Source of the DNA: Codonopsis lanceolata
Lineage: Eukaryota; Streptophyta; Magnoliopsida; Asterales; Campanulaceae
Reading direction: 5' to 3'
Assembly: GCA_013146195.2 (NCBI GenBank)
Contig: CM028377.1
Span: 61,188,360-61,252,359, forward strand
Length of the DNA: 64,000 nt
The notes beneath the pieces are model-generated. The model saw only the letters and a list, made by a program, of their open reading frames with translations, did not search any database and was not told the origin of the DNA. Of this stretch, positions 33,440-46,000 are shown one piece after another (positions within the stretch are counted from its first letter, which is position 1; every line of letters starts with the position of its first letter). The position numbers and the translations under genes are program-made.

Positions 33440-36350
33440 GGTTGGGCTGAGTGCATCGTCGTTCTAAGTAGTCTCCAACCCAGACTCTAATTCTGTCATT
33501 TAGGCGTTCACGTAGTCGGTTCTGTTCTTCAATCAGGGCTTGATTCAAAAAGTGTGTAGCTCTCTCCTCCCTGATGGCACCAACCTACTGTTGTTTACTA
33601 CATCGGCGGCTTCGACCGAGGCGAAGATAAGTGAAATCGGCAACCGGCGTCTTGAAGAATTGCTCGTGCCATCCGGTTTGAGCTCATCGAAAAGTGCGAA
33701 TCTTGATCTGGCGAGAGTGCGGCATCCTATCGAGGCGACTGTTGATCTTGAACCAGGAACCGGTGAGTAGTGAAAGCTTGAGCAGTGTCATTCACCAGTT
33801 GATCAACAATCTTGCCTATGTCAAAGATGGTGGCATGAGTAGCATTGAGGCCATAGCTGAGGACGTCGATCTGCTGGGCCATAGATGAGACCGTCTTTGT
33901 TGGTGAGCAATTTGGGCGTTGTTTGCTCGAAGAAGATCGAGAAGGGCAGGATCAGCGGTGTTGGAAGGTAGAGAAGGGTTGAGGTTGATGGAAATATGGC
34001 TTGTCGAAGGGTGATGAGCAGGGTTTGGAGAGGAGGAAGATGAAGCAGGGTGGTGAGTGGCAGAGGTTGTAGGTGGAGGAGAAGAGGGTTTGGAATCTAT
34101 TTCAATGTCAGTGGCGAGGCTACTGACAGAGAGATGGGAAGAAGAGGAAGAAGAGGATGCGTCTAAGAGGTAGGAAGGAAAGGGATAGTCGGGTAGAAGG
34201 ATGAAGTTAGGAGGGGAAGTAGTAGGGTAGAGAAGGTCAGAAATAGAAGAGAAGTCAAACAGAAAGGAATGGGTGGCAGAAGAGATGGAAGGAAAGAGAA
34301 TCTGGTAAAGGTCAGAAGAGATAGAGATAGGGGTGATGTATTGAGAGATAGGAGGGAAGATCTCGGGTAGAAAGGCTGTTTGGTAAAGAAGAGTAGATAT
34401 GTGAGGAGCAAGAGGAGAGAAGTGGTCGGGCATAGAGAAGGAAGGAGAGGTGGTAGAGGTAGAAGAGGGTGTGAGAACTGGTACGATGGCTAGTGAGGAT
34501 TCTGAGTGAATGGTGGAGAGAGGTTCGGGAGAAGATGGCGGAGAAGATGGTGTAGAAGGGATAGTGTCTATGGGTTGAAAGGGTGGAGAAGAGGGTGTCG
34601 GAGCCACAGACTTCTTACGAAGTCTGCGTTTCTTCATTTTCGGAGCAGGGGAAGAAGGCTCCTCCTCAACAACAGCAGGGGTTGAAGAGGAAGTAGGAGA
34701 GGAAGGGGCAGTAGTTGGCTCAAAGGTGGGCTCCTCCCCAACAGCAGCCGGGGCTGGTGAAGATGAAAGGGAAGGGGAGGAAGAAGTAATTGGAGAGGAA
34801 GGGGGAACGAAAGGGATGAAAGGTTCAGAGGGTTCAACGCGTTTGGTTTTACGCTTGCGAGGACGGAGGAGCGACATCGAGGTTCAGCGACCTCTTCGAG
34901 CACGGGGAGTAGGAAGCGAAGGAGAGCGGCGGTCTTCTTTCGCCTTTTTAATTGAGGGCCAGCAGGATGGGCAGCAGCAGCAGTGCGTGAAGAGGAAGCA
35001 ACTTTCCTCTTTTTAGGGACCGGCTCCTCCTCAGCAGAAGAGATCTTCTTCTTCTTTTTGTGAGTTGAGGGAGCAGGATCAGCAGACTTGGTGGAGCAGC
35101 CTTCAGCAGCAGCCTCCTTGGATAGCTTCTTGCTCAGCTGCTCGGCCATGAGAGCATCCACGGTAGTCTCAGGATTGATTCTGATAACTTTAAGTGGAGG
35201 GGGGTTCAGGGTATGGACGATGACGAGCGGGTGAAGACCCTGCTGAACTCTCTTCTCGTTCTTCAATTTCTGGTAGTTGATGATGAAGGTGCTGGTGAAT
35301 TGAATAGATTTTTGGACCTTCTTCTTCTCAAAGGCAAATATATGGGTATGAAGTTTCGTGTTTGACCGAAGAAGAGTGTTGAGAAGGCGTACAAAGGTCG
35401 CACGCTTGAGAGACCTTTACCGCTTGATGGCATCACGCCGGCTCAAAGAGGATCGAGCCAGTTGAGTCGATGTTGAGAATGACGGCCAGATGTGTACTCA
35501 GTGATGCGAGGTCATTATGTCGTGGGTGCCGTTTTTGAAGATTAGACTCTTATCAAACAAATGGCTGATGAAGTATACGTCGTCTTCAAACAAGGTCCTC
35601 TTCATTTTAGCAGCAGCTTCCTTTGGAGTATTCTCCCCACGCATGTATGACCAAGCAGTGGCCTTTTCAGCGTCTGTGAGAGAGGTAGGGCCATCGAACT
35701 CCACGCCGATAATTTTGGCGATTCGGGAGGCAGTGATAGTGACGTTGACGGTTCTGACGACTGCTGTGATGGAAGACCGTGATTCATTTACATTAGCCCT
35801 CTGGTAGAATTCTTCAGCTAGCAGATAGCTGAAATCCTCATCCTCCAGCATAAACAGTGGCAGAATGCCAGACTGGTTCAGGTCGTCCACTATCTTAACT
35901 CCAGAGGCATAAGCACGAACAGATGGTTCGTCAATGCACATCCCTGGGTGATACATGGTTGGGGGCAGAGTTGGAATTTCAACAGTTGGATTTGGAGCCT
36001 GTTCAGGAACAGCAGATGCAGAGGAAGTTCCAGCCTAAAAGCATTTCAGAAAATTAGGGCAAAAATTCAAGAACTCGAAATATAAGCAAAGCGAAGCATT
36101 AAGCCCTAGAAATTTCTGGACAATACATGAAGTACCACATACAGGCCAAATATAACCCAGAATACTAAAATCGACTGTTCAAGAATAGTTATAAGAAGAT
36201 ATTACCAGTAATGAACAGTATAATTTGGAATTCTAAAAGATATGGAGCTAACAGTCACATGAACAGTCAATAATGGCGTAGATACAGATGAGAGAGCATA
36301 ACTTAGCTTACACTGAGATTACTGAGTTAGGGTTCGAAATTTCTTACCAT
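33440..36350 (-). pseudogene. Env-like gene of element A with its own promoter and intron
   Basis: Exon 1 appears to be only the ATG (36350-36348). It is followed directly by donor GTAAGA; the intron of about 313 nt ends tgcttttag, and exon 2 starts at 36034 with AGTSSASAVPEQAPNP. The frame continues through an N-terminal domain (FYQRANVN, then VRTVNVTITASRIAKIIGVE, GPTSLTDAEKATAWSYMRGE). This has the same general layout as the element C protein. A stop at 35498 and frameshifts break the protein. The next blocks are Lys-rich (35266-34900, KKKKKISSAEEEPVPKKRK, likely nuclear-localising), a Pro/Ser-rich region (34877-33880), and a C-terminal coiled-coil trace (ALIEEQNRLRERLNDRIRVW, about 33540-33480). 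The function of such ORFs is not known. Confidence 0.65.
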
Positions 36351-36504
36351 TTCCGAAGATTTGCAGAAGAGGGAGACGAAAATGAGGTGAATCTGCAGAA
36401 TCGACTAACGAACAGGAAGAAGGAAGCAGAAAATCGTAGAGAGAAGAAAGCTTTAGAGAGAGAGAATAGCAAGAGACAGTTTTGATGAAATGAGTTTTTG
36501 GCGG

Positions 36505-36525
36505 TTGAGGGTTTATAAAAGAAAG
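36505..36525 (-). promoter_or_regulatory. TATA box of the env-like gene
   Basis: Minus-strand CTTTTATAAACCCTC lies about 165 bases before the ATG at 36350. It is followed by a CT-rich leader (cttgctattctctctctcta) like those of host genes. Confidence 0.55.
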
Positions 36526-36767
36526 GACGTGCCGTCAGTCATAGAGACTTGTGAAATGTCATTAAGTCAGACGCCTTTTTGATTGACAAGACTTAATGAA
36601 TGACGGCTTTTAGGAAAGAGAAAAATGCCTTTTCATAAATTAACTCAACCAATTTTGAAATTAGTCCCTCACAATTTTCATAAACGACCCTCTAAAACTT
36701 AAAGTTTAGGAAGCTTACCTTTTCTCTCAGTGACTTTAAAAATTCTGGATTTTATTTTTAAAAGTAA

Positions 36768-36872
36768 TAAGTCTGCTTAAGAGAAATTTTCAAGTCTGCT
36801 TAGAAGAAATTTTCAAGTCTGCTTAAAATAAATTTTCAAGTCTGCTTAAAAATTTTCAAGTCTGCTTAAAGA
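36768..36872. repeat. Five tandem copies of a 20-23 bp repeat
   Basis: The unit ttttcaagtctgcttaaaa (with small variations) is repeated five times between the end of pol and the env-like promoter. Short repeats at this position are known in Sirevirus-type copia elements. Confidence 0.85.
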
Positions 36873-36928
36873 AAAATTAATTTTGAAATTTCCAAATATT
36901 ATAATGAAAAATTAATTTTAGATTAAAT

Positions 36929-39160
36929 TTAAGCAGTCGGGTCAAGCATACCAAGCTCTCCCCTTAGATAAGCAAACCTGTCTGCTTCTAGAGCTTTGGT
37001 GAAGATGTCTGCCAGTTGATTGTCAGTTGAAATATACTTCATGCTAATGTTTCTCTTTTCTACATTATCCCTTAGAAAGTGATATCGAACATCGATATGC
37101 TTCGTTTTGGAGTGCATCACGGGATTGTATGTGATAGAGATTGCTGAGGTGTTATCACACATGATTGGGCAGTCTGCTACTTTGATGTCGTAGTCCACCA
37201 ACTGTTGTTTGATCCAAAGCGGTTGGCAGCTACCGGCCTATGTATTGATGGTAGAGTTGGAAACTGATGCTTGTTTCTTGCTAGCCCAGGAGACAAGTCT
37301 GTCTCCTAGAAATTGACAAGTTCCACTGGTGCTCTTTCTATCGATTTGACAACCAGCATAGTCGGCATCTGAGTAACCAACCAAGTTGAAAGAAGATTCC
37401 CTTGGATACCAGATACCTAAGTTGGTGGTATCTGATACGTATTTAATGATTCTTTTGGCTGCAAGAAGATGTGACTCCCGAGGATCTGCTTGAAATCTAG
37501 CACACACCCCAACAGCATACACTATGTCGGGTCTGCTGGCGGTGAGGTAAAGCAGAGATCCGATTATCCCCCTATAGTGGGTGATATCAACTTTCTTTCC
37601 TTGTAAGTCTTTTGTAAGTTTGCATTTGGCAGCCATTGGTGTATCAAATGTGTTTTTGTTTCCAAACCAAATTTTTTGACAAGATCTTTAGCATACTTGG
37701 ATTGGCTGATGAATATTCCTTTGTTAGATTGTTGGATTTGAAGACCCAAGAAGAATGTGAGTTCTCCCATCATGCTCATTTGAAATTTGCTAGTCATAAG
37801 CGTTTCAAATCGCTTACATAGCTTCTCATTGGTAGATCCGAAAATGATATCATCAACGTAAATTTGTACCAGCAGTGAATGTCCTTTGTGCTTGAGAATA
37901 AAGAGAGTGGTGTCAATCTTGCCTCGCATAAATCCTTGTTCTACCAAGAATTTGGATAAGGTTTCATACCAGGCCCGAGGAGCTTGCTTAAGACCATAGA
38001 GAGCCTTCTTAAGCTTGTAAACATGAGTCTCTTTTCCTTTCTCCACAAAGCCCGGAGGTTGAGCAAAGTAGACCGTTTCTTGAAGATCACCATTAAGAAA
38101 TGCGCTTTTGACATCCATTTGGTACAGCACAAAGTCCTTGTATGTAGCATAGGCTAAGAAGATTCTGATGGCTTCCAATCTTGCTACTGGAGCAAACGTT
38201 TCATCATAGTCGATACCTTCTTCTTGACGATATCCTTGTGCAACGAGTCTTGCTTTGTTTCTCACTATGTTCCCATCCTCATCCTTCTTGTTTCTGAACA
38301 CCCATTTTGTGCCAATGACAGTATGATCAGCAGGCTTTGGGACTAGCTTCCATACTTGGCATCGTTCAAATTGCTGAAGTTCTTCTTGCATGGCTTCCAG
38401 CCAACTTGGATCTTGAAGAGCTTCATCGATCTTCTTTGGCTCTTCTTCTGAGACGAATGCAGCACAGAACATGCATTCATTTTTGGAGGATCTTCTGGTT
38501 CGTACTCCAACATGAATGTCACCAATGATTTGAGAGATTGGATGGTCTTTACAAGATCTTGTGACAGCAGGAATGTGATGAGTTGCTGCTGTTTCTTCAG
38601 GAAAAGGTTCAGAAGAAGGGCTAGAAGGAAGATCAGCTGTGTCTTGATGAGTGTTGTGTTCAGAATTTGGTTCATAGGTGAGTTGAGGAATAAGATTTTC
38701 AGGTTGAGAAACAAAGGGTTCTTGGTTTGAGTTTTCTAGAGCAGGGTTGAAGTCTTCTGGTGACCCGTTTGATAATAAATGAAGGTCAGGAATATTTGAT
38801 GGAGTTGCTGTTGATGGATTTGGTATTTGAGAGGTTGATGGTTGGGAGGTACCTGTCTCAACATTAACAAAATCATCAGCAACATTTGGAGCCACGTGTG
38901 GCTCTAATAAATCAAATTCATCAAATGAAACATGCACAGATTCAACTATTTTTAATGATCTTTTGTTGAAAACCCTGTAAGCTTTGGAGTATAAAGCATA
39001 ACCCAAAAATACACCTTCATCGGCTTTATGATCAAATTTGCCTCTGTAGTCATTACCATTGTAGACTACAAAACATTTGCAGCCGAAGATTTTAAAAATC
39101 CAATGTTTGGGGTTTTACCTCTCCAAAGTTCATAGGGTGTTTTAGTGAAATTTGTTGATC
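36929..39160 (-). pseudogene. Copia pol: reverse transcriptase and RNase H (broken)
   Basis: The 39006-37564 frame starts [20 protein letters not shown] (end of integrase) and goes through a linker. The complete RVT_2 core follows: [68 protein letters not shown] and the catalytic [12 protein letters not shown] looks intact. A frame shift near 37600 leads to the RNase H part (RPDIVYAVGVCARFQ, GYSDADYAGC, RKSTSGTCQFLGD). There the family's TTEAEY motif is deleted (STINT, stop, then AGSCQPLW), removing the catalytic Glu. The last block (37201-36929) ends KHIDVRYHFLRDNVE...QLADIFTKAL. The order RT-RNase H after integrase is Ty1/copia. This copy cannot make a whole polyprotein. Confidence 0.9.
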
Positions 39161-39790
39161 AATGATCGCGAGTGAAGCGGTGGTTCCGCCAGTGTTTGGG
39201 CAACTTTGCTTCGCGAAGCATAGTTTTAGCGGCTTCGATAAGTTTGCTTTTTCCTTTACGCAACACCATTTTTGTGGTGTCCTTACCGAGAGAAGTTGTG
39301 ACCTATTCCGTGATCATCATACTTTGCTATTCCATTATTTGTAAACTTCGGTACCATTGTCGTCGAGCGTCAGCGATCTCATCGAGTTTTTGCGTTGCGA
39401 TCTTACGAACAAAGCTGTAAGAAGATCGTATGTGTGATCTTTCGAAGACATCATCTCTGTCCAAGTGTATCTTGTATAGTCGTCCACAACTACTAGCGTA
39501 TATCTGTGACCGCCGTAGCTAATTGTAGTGACTGGTCCGAAAAGATCCATGTGTAGGAGTTGTAGAGGTCTCGTCGTTGAGAGTCCTGGTTTGCTTTTGA
39601 AGGATGTTTTTGAAAGCTTTCCCAGTTGACAGGCTTTACACGCGCGATCATGATCAGCAGAGACCTTTGGCAATCCTTTAACTAGACCTTCTTTGGATAG
39701 CTTGGCGGATACTTGAAGTTCAAATGTGAGTCTTTTATGCCACTTTTGTCTTGAGCAGAGTTTGCCACAAGACATAGATTAGCAGCCTTA
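39161..39790 (-). pseudogene. Copia pol: GAG-pre-integrase and integrase (broken)
   Basis: The frame 39775-39335 gives WHKRLTFELQ, AKLSKEGLVKGLPKVSADHD, RACKACQLGKLSKTSFKSKP (the HHCC zinc site with its second His disturbed), then RPLQLLHMDLFGPVTTISYG, RYTLVVVDDYTRYTW and a damaged LTLDDNGTEV in place of SDNGTEF. The third acidic residue of the DDE triad is not found in frame. The region 39160-39335 is scrambled by frameshifts. The enzyme would insert element cDNA into the host genome; here it is dead. Confidence 0.88.
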
Positions 39791-41330
39791 CCGTAGGCAT
39801 TCAAATCTATCACATAGACATTCCCTTGTCTATGTCCAGTAACCAAGGTTGAGCAAGAGACTGGATCCTTGATATCACATCTGTTTGAGGAGAATTGACA
39901 TATAAGCCCTTTGTCACGATTGAGAAATACTCAGAGATTATGTTTCAAGCCTTCTACTAGAGACTTTTCAATAGAGATTTCCTCGAATGATGGATCCATA
40001 GCCAATTGTTCTTCCTTTAGCATTGTCTCCGAAGATGATGGAGGGCCTTCCACTTGAAACGTTAGAGAAGGCGGGATTCTCCGTCATGTGTCTTTACATT
40101 GTCTAGATACCATACATCTTTCTTCTCTGAATTTGAGTTAGCCATGAAGCACACCTGAGATGTAAGGGTAAGAAAATCATGGTCCCCTTTTATTTTTCTT
40201 ATGGGTCCAAATGGTTAGTGTATTTTTGGAACCCATACTTGCCTGATTTTTGGAATAGGGGATCCAGCAGGCTTCATGATGGATTTCAGCAGACATTCAT
40301 GGACCAAGTGGCCAAAACACTTACAAAATGTACAGTGATGAAAATTACGAAGTCTACATGATCATCTTTGGGTGTTGTAAGCCTTTTGAACATTTTTCAT
40401 AACAGCAGCTTTTGAACTAGCAGACTTGTTGATAGCAGGCTTAGGGACATCTGTATGAGGCTTCTTGAGTCTGTATACAGCAGTCTTTGCTTTAGCAGAA
40501 GAATGTTTGCTGGTAGTAGACTTTGATACCTCATGCATTTTTCCTTTAAGTTTGGTATCAACATTCTGTGTAGCAGTAGCACCATCTGTAGTCTTTGTTG
40601 ATGAATCGATAGGTTTGAGAGCACTTTTCGTAGGCCCTGAAACAGCCTTTGCTTTCACAGAAGTGCTGGTGGAGGGCCGTTGTAAGTCTGCTTCACCTTT
40701 AGCAGATTTATCTCCGGCAGATGATTGTTTTGCTTTCAAAGCTTCACTGTTTTTGATAATTTGAACCTTAGGGTATTTATAAGGAGTAGCAGAATATCCA
40801 ATTCCTTCTTTACCCTTGTTAGGTTTCGATATTGTGCAGAATATTACTATTCAACGTAAAATGTTCATTTTCTTGTTCAGAGGTTGCACCAGAAATGTTA
40901 TTAGAGAATCCTAGCCCAGATTTATCTGTTGAGGGCTTCTGATCTCCAAGAATTTGATCAAAGACTGCCGTTGAGTTATTCCAAGAGTTAATGGTTTTTT
41001 GCAACTCTTCTTTCTCAGCAGATAACTCTTTGGCATGATCAATAAGACAAGCAACCTTTTCATTGAGAAACTTGTTCTCTTCTTTTAACTTGATACTTTC
41101 CTGCTGGACTTCATGGAGAGTTTTTAACTCTGTTTCAAAGCATGGATTTCTCGAGTTCAGCTTCTCATGACTTTTAGCTAACTTAACATAGGCCTTCCTA
41201 AATTCATTGAATTCCTCTAGCATGTCTTGTGCATCCTTGAGGATTTCTTCTTTTAAGAAGGCTCTTGGGAGTTTGTTCTATGTTAGCTTGAAAAGGAGAG
41301 TATTGCTATATCACGAGTCATAGGTGGGAG
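39791..41330 (-). pseudogene. Copia gag with CCHC zinc knuckle, and protease remnant
   Basis: A minus-strand coiled-coil segment (41223-40819: KLAKSHEKLNSRN, LKEENKFLNEKVACLIDHAK, LSAEKEELQKTINSWNNS) is followed by a basic Ser/Lys/Thr-rich stretch (40739-40362). Then comes a zinc knuckle, CTFCKCFGHLVHEC, of the C-x2-C-x4-H-x4-C type at about 40350-40305. VWVPK and a decayed protease start (VWYLDN where relatives have DSGCS) come next. Stops and frameshifts occur throughout. The N-terminal gag and the 5' LTR are missing in the assembly gap. Confidence 0.78.
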
Positions 41331-41354
41331 GTGACTCTAGAAACAGCAAATGTT

Positions 41355-41454
41355 NNNNNNNNNNNNNNNNNNNNNNNNNNNNNNNNNNNNNNNNNNNNNN
41401 NNNNNNNNNNNNNNNNNNNNNNNNNNNNNNNNNNNNNNNNNNNNNNNNNNNNNN
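41355..41454. other. Assembly gap (100 N)
   Basis: Exactly 100 N, the usual placeholder for a gap of unknown length. It falls where the start of gag, the 5' LTR of element A and the remaining part of element C should be. Confidence 0.99.
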
Positions 41455-42260
41455 TTTTTTAAAAGAATTTCATTGTAGTTTTTAAAAAGATTACAATTTT
41501 TCCAAGTAATTTCAATAATCTCCTAAAAATTTGTAAATAGGTTGGAAATATTCTTAATTAATGGTAGCACATGTTTAAAATTAAGTTAATTAAATTTTTA
41601 AACGAAAAATTATGCGGGCATTCATTTAATGTAATATTGATATATATGAAATATAAAAGAATGTTTCTATATCAACCTCTCACAATCTCAACCGCTTATC
41701 ATGTTTTTTTCCATCCTTATTTTATTACTTGCGAAAACTATTGAGATATTAATGGTGCACAAGACTAAGCACGCTTATTATTTTACATTTGCAAAAAATT
41801 AGTTATTCTTTAATTGAGATATTATTTTATAGTTTATTTTACGATTTTTACGATTTTACAGCTTTTATGGTTGTAAAAATTTGTATTTGAATTTTTTTCT
41901 TTTAATTTTTTTCCAATTTCGTATACAAATTTTAAAAATTAAAAAAATCGTAAGTTTTGTAATTTGAAATATTTTTTTCTTTTTAACTCATATCGTAATT
42001 AACTTAATCAATGTAATTTTTGTCCGGCTTATTGTAATTAACTTAATCAATTTAATTTTTGTCTGGCCCGTTTTTTCCGGCCTGCAATTTTGTATACAAA
42101 TTATTAATTAATCCCTCCGTTCCGGGCAAAGAGATCCCGTTTGAAAGTCAATTTTTTTAAGAAAATAATATTTTTAGTGGTTCATTTCTACAGTATCTGC
42201 TTCATTTATTGATAAATTTTCAAACTGCCGCCGTGCCATCGGCACGAACAAGAGTACTAG
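41455..42260 (+). mobile_element. Helitron (second family), 3' end at 42260
   Basis: It ends CCGTGCCATCGGCACG, then aacaagagtaCTAG at 42257-42260 followed by T. The body is an inverted homologue of 16973-17760. The 5' end is lost in the gap. Confidence 0.72.
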
Positions 42261-43076
42261 TTGTAATAAAAATACGTTTGTATCAAATATTGGTTATTTT
42301 GAGACAAATATTATTTATTCGTTTCTTCCACTGCGAGTTATAAAATGTTTAATTTGGAGAAAATATTATTTATTTGATTCGTTTCACGGTTAAGATGTGT
42401 GTGAGCTGGTTTACGCCTCGAGGTGGTTTTTGGGGCGTGACATGTATTATTCGAGAGAAGTTCATCGGCTGACTCGGGTGGTTTTGGAACAACCCTAACG
42501 GGTCATAACCTTGACACGCAACTGGATAAACAGGCCAATTTGATCGGGCAATAAATAAAAATATATATTTAATGAAATGTAAAATCAATACAATCAAAAA
42601 ATATATTCATAAAACATCATCTAAGATAATAAATGCAGGTATTTAATAAATGTTACTATATAATCTACGAGACATATGGATGATTCATCAATGAAATAAA
42701 AATAAATAATTAGCAGGTTTAAACATACTAATAAACACAAATAATATGATCACTGGTTGTTACATGTTAATTTCATTTTTTTTTTTGGAGTTACTATGTC
42801 ACAGGTTAGGCTTGTCTTCATATTTTTTGAACAAAAAATTCTTTAAATATTTTTAGCCCTTTCAATCAAGTACGTAAAACCAGTGAGGGCAATTCAAACA
42901 TTCAATCATGAACATCTAACTGTAATAACCACAAAGCAGATTGCCAGACATCATATCTCAATAAACTTTAAATCTCGTTACTACATTAGTTTGCAAAAAA
43001 AAAAAAAATTATAAAAAAAAAAATTAATAGTAAAATAAAATTAAAAAAATTCCTTGACACATTTGATGGTCATTGA
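42261..43076. other. Gene-free, downstream of the ZIP gene
   Basis: AT-rich sequence with poly(A)/poly(T) runs. No gene or TE boundary recognised; the 3' UTR of the ZIP gene lies in the right part. Confidence 0.4.
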
Positions 43077-46000
43077 TCAAGCCCATAATGCCATCACAGA
43101 CATGCTACCAGCTCCCAAAATGACGGCAATGTAACATTTAATTTGAAGCTTTATGCTACTTTGCAGCTTTTGACCCATGAAATCTGCTGCGAGAAGATCC
43201 ACCAAAGCCATGTAAATAAGGAGACCGGCCGATGATGCGTCAAGTATTCCGACGGTGATCAAAGAGCTAGGACTATTCTCTTTGTATGTTTTTGACAATG
43301 CTAACCCTAACGCAATTCCAAATGGAGTTGTTACAGAGAAGAAGAACACCATAATTGCTTTCTTCAACATCTTGTACTCAGCCTGTTCATCGAAGAAGGG
43401 ATAGTTATTGTCTAGCACGTAAGGTGCAATTACTTTTGCGTATGGTACAACACTACGATGCAATACTTGCTCTCGGGTAATTATAAAAATTAAGGAAAGA
43501 TGTAGGTGTACCTGGAGGATGCAACCACCAAGGCCCATTCCTTCAAACATTTGATGGAAACAAAGAGCAACAATAAGTGGCTTAATAGTGCAGGTATTGT
43601 TTGAGGCTCCTAAAGATAGCCCTATCACAATTGAATGTACAATAATTCCCAGCTCTAGTACCTGCCAACGTAAATTTCTATGCAAATTAAGGAAATGAAT
43701 ATATACACATGTCGAACTTTTATTTATATGCAAATTTCTTTTTTAATTGACGAAAAATGTTATGTTATCGTACTACATCTGTTCTTAAATAATTGTCATA
43801 ATTTCATTTTTTGTTCGTTGTAAAATAATTGTTTTAAACTTTTTTATTTAAGAAAACACTGTACCATTTTATCCTTATTTTCTTTTCTATTTTAACGATG
43901 ACCCAACATCACTTATGCCTTAACGAAAGTTACATAATATACCATTATTTATAACAAAATCAATTATTATTTATTAATCTGTGGGCCTAGTAAAACAAGA
44001 TAATTATTTAAAAATAAATAGTTTATTTATATGGAAATGAATATATACATATGTTTTGGAGAAGGACAACTCCGTCTTTCATCAAGATTTAGTTTTAGCA
44101 ATAATTGTGGAAGTAATTTAAACTTTAGCATTTTCTGAAAATGAAAAAGGAAGAAGAAATTGATATCCTTATGTTGACATTCAAGTTCATTCAATTATTG
44201 CTTCGTTGACTTTACAAAATGTTTAAAGATAAGTTAGCATAATGTCGAATATAGTCGTTTAAACGACTATAAATTAAGTAAATTATTAATTAAGGTGAGT
44301 CGTTTAAATGATATTTTTTACTCCCTCCGTCCCTAAATTATCGTCATCTTTTTCTTTTTCGTCCGTCCCAAAATAATTGTTCACTTTGAAACTTACCTTT
44401 TTAGAACATCATTTTTACTATTTTACCCTTACTTTTTCACTCTACTTTAATTATGGGCCACATACATATAAGCTTTAAAGGAAACTACACATTAAACCAA
44501 TATAAATAATCAAGTCAATTGCTTTTTCTTAAACTGTGCGCCGGGTCAAGCAGGACGATTATTAAGGGACGGAGGAGTATTTTTTTTTCCTGGGGACATG
44601 GAAGGGATCGAACCCGAGACCTCACACTTTGAAAGTCCATATACTGACCACCCCCTTAAGGCTGTTTAAATAATCATGAGTTGTGTAAATTATGAATGAG
44701 TAATGCTAGAGCCATTCAATGAGCACTCAAATTTATGCACCAAATGATGTGGTTTCCAATGTGTTATCTTATTTGGCATTTTATGAACTCCACTATAAGT
44801 TAAAAAGTTATGTTAACAATATGACACATAGGATGCAACATCATTTGATACCCAAAATTGAGTCTTATTAGAACAAGATTACCCATTATGAATATGAGTT
44901 GTTTAAATGATTTTGGGAATTGTTTAAACGACTATGATAAATGGACTCTCCCCTCAAAATTGTGTAAATTAATAAGATGACTTTCAAAGCTAATTAACAA
45001 CTGTGAAATGTTTAAGCTAGTAAAACTACAAAGGTAAGTGGTGTAAACCACCTTGAGGAGTCATTTAAACGATCAAGGTGAATAATAAAAGAAAAATAGT
45101 ATTCATTCTTGTGATTCTAGCTGTTAAACACGATCAACTGTAATATTTCCTCCACATATTGAGTGTCCTATTTTAATCTTCTACAATATACGGAAGTTTT
45201 TACGCTTTTTAACGGTACATAAATGGACACTCGTTAACAATAAAAATTTTAAAAAGTCAAACAATCTTTAATTAATTCATCAATCTGCACATGCATCCTT
45301 TTCCTATTATTAATATACGTATGTATAATTAGATGAGGTCTTTTAAGAATATAGTACAAGTACTCAAACTATGCAAAATAAAGCGCTACAAGTGAAATTC
45401 CGTATATTCATACATTTTGTAAATAAATATACGTATTTTGTTGTACCCTTCATGAAATTGATTAACAAGCCGTAGATATAATTACTACTCCATCCGTTAT
45501 CAAATAAAGTCTACATTTCCTTTTCGGTTCCAAAATGCTCTGTAATTGTTCTCTTTTAAAACTTTCATTTTTTAGAAAAATATTTCGTTTTACCATTACT
45601 TTTTCTACCTACTTTAATGATGACCACATGCTCAAAGACATTAATTAAAAGAAACCATACATTACACCAATATTTATAATATAATCAGTTTTTTTAAGCG
45701 GTGTACGGGTCAAAGGAAACGATTATTTGAAAACGGAGAAATATAAAACAATAACAGATAGAAAAACCTTACGTACCATTGCAACTACGCGATACCGTAG
45801 GAGTTGTGATCCTTGGACTAATTCTTTCCCTCCATGATGGTGTCCATGGAAATGTCCCACAGCCATCTCTTGGTCTTTGGTTCTAATCTCACCCTCGGTT
45901 GTGTTTGCACCAATATTTTTCCGACTGTAGACGCTAGTCGCCATTGAATCCACCATTAGTGTCAAAATGGCAGAAAACATTGCAAAAAACCCCGAGAAAG

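Noticed and set aside
34726..35016. Plus-strand ORF of 96 codons
   Set aside because: It is the antisense shadow of the Pro/Ser- and Lys-rich env-like frame of element A.
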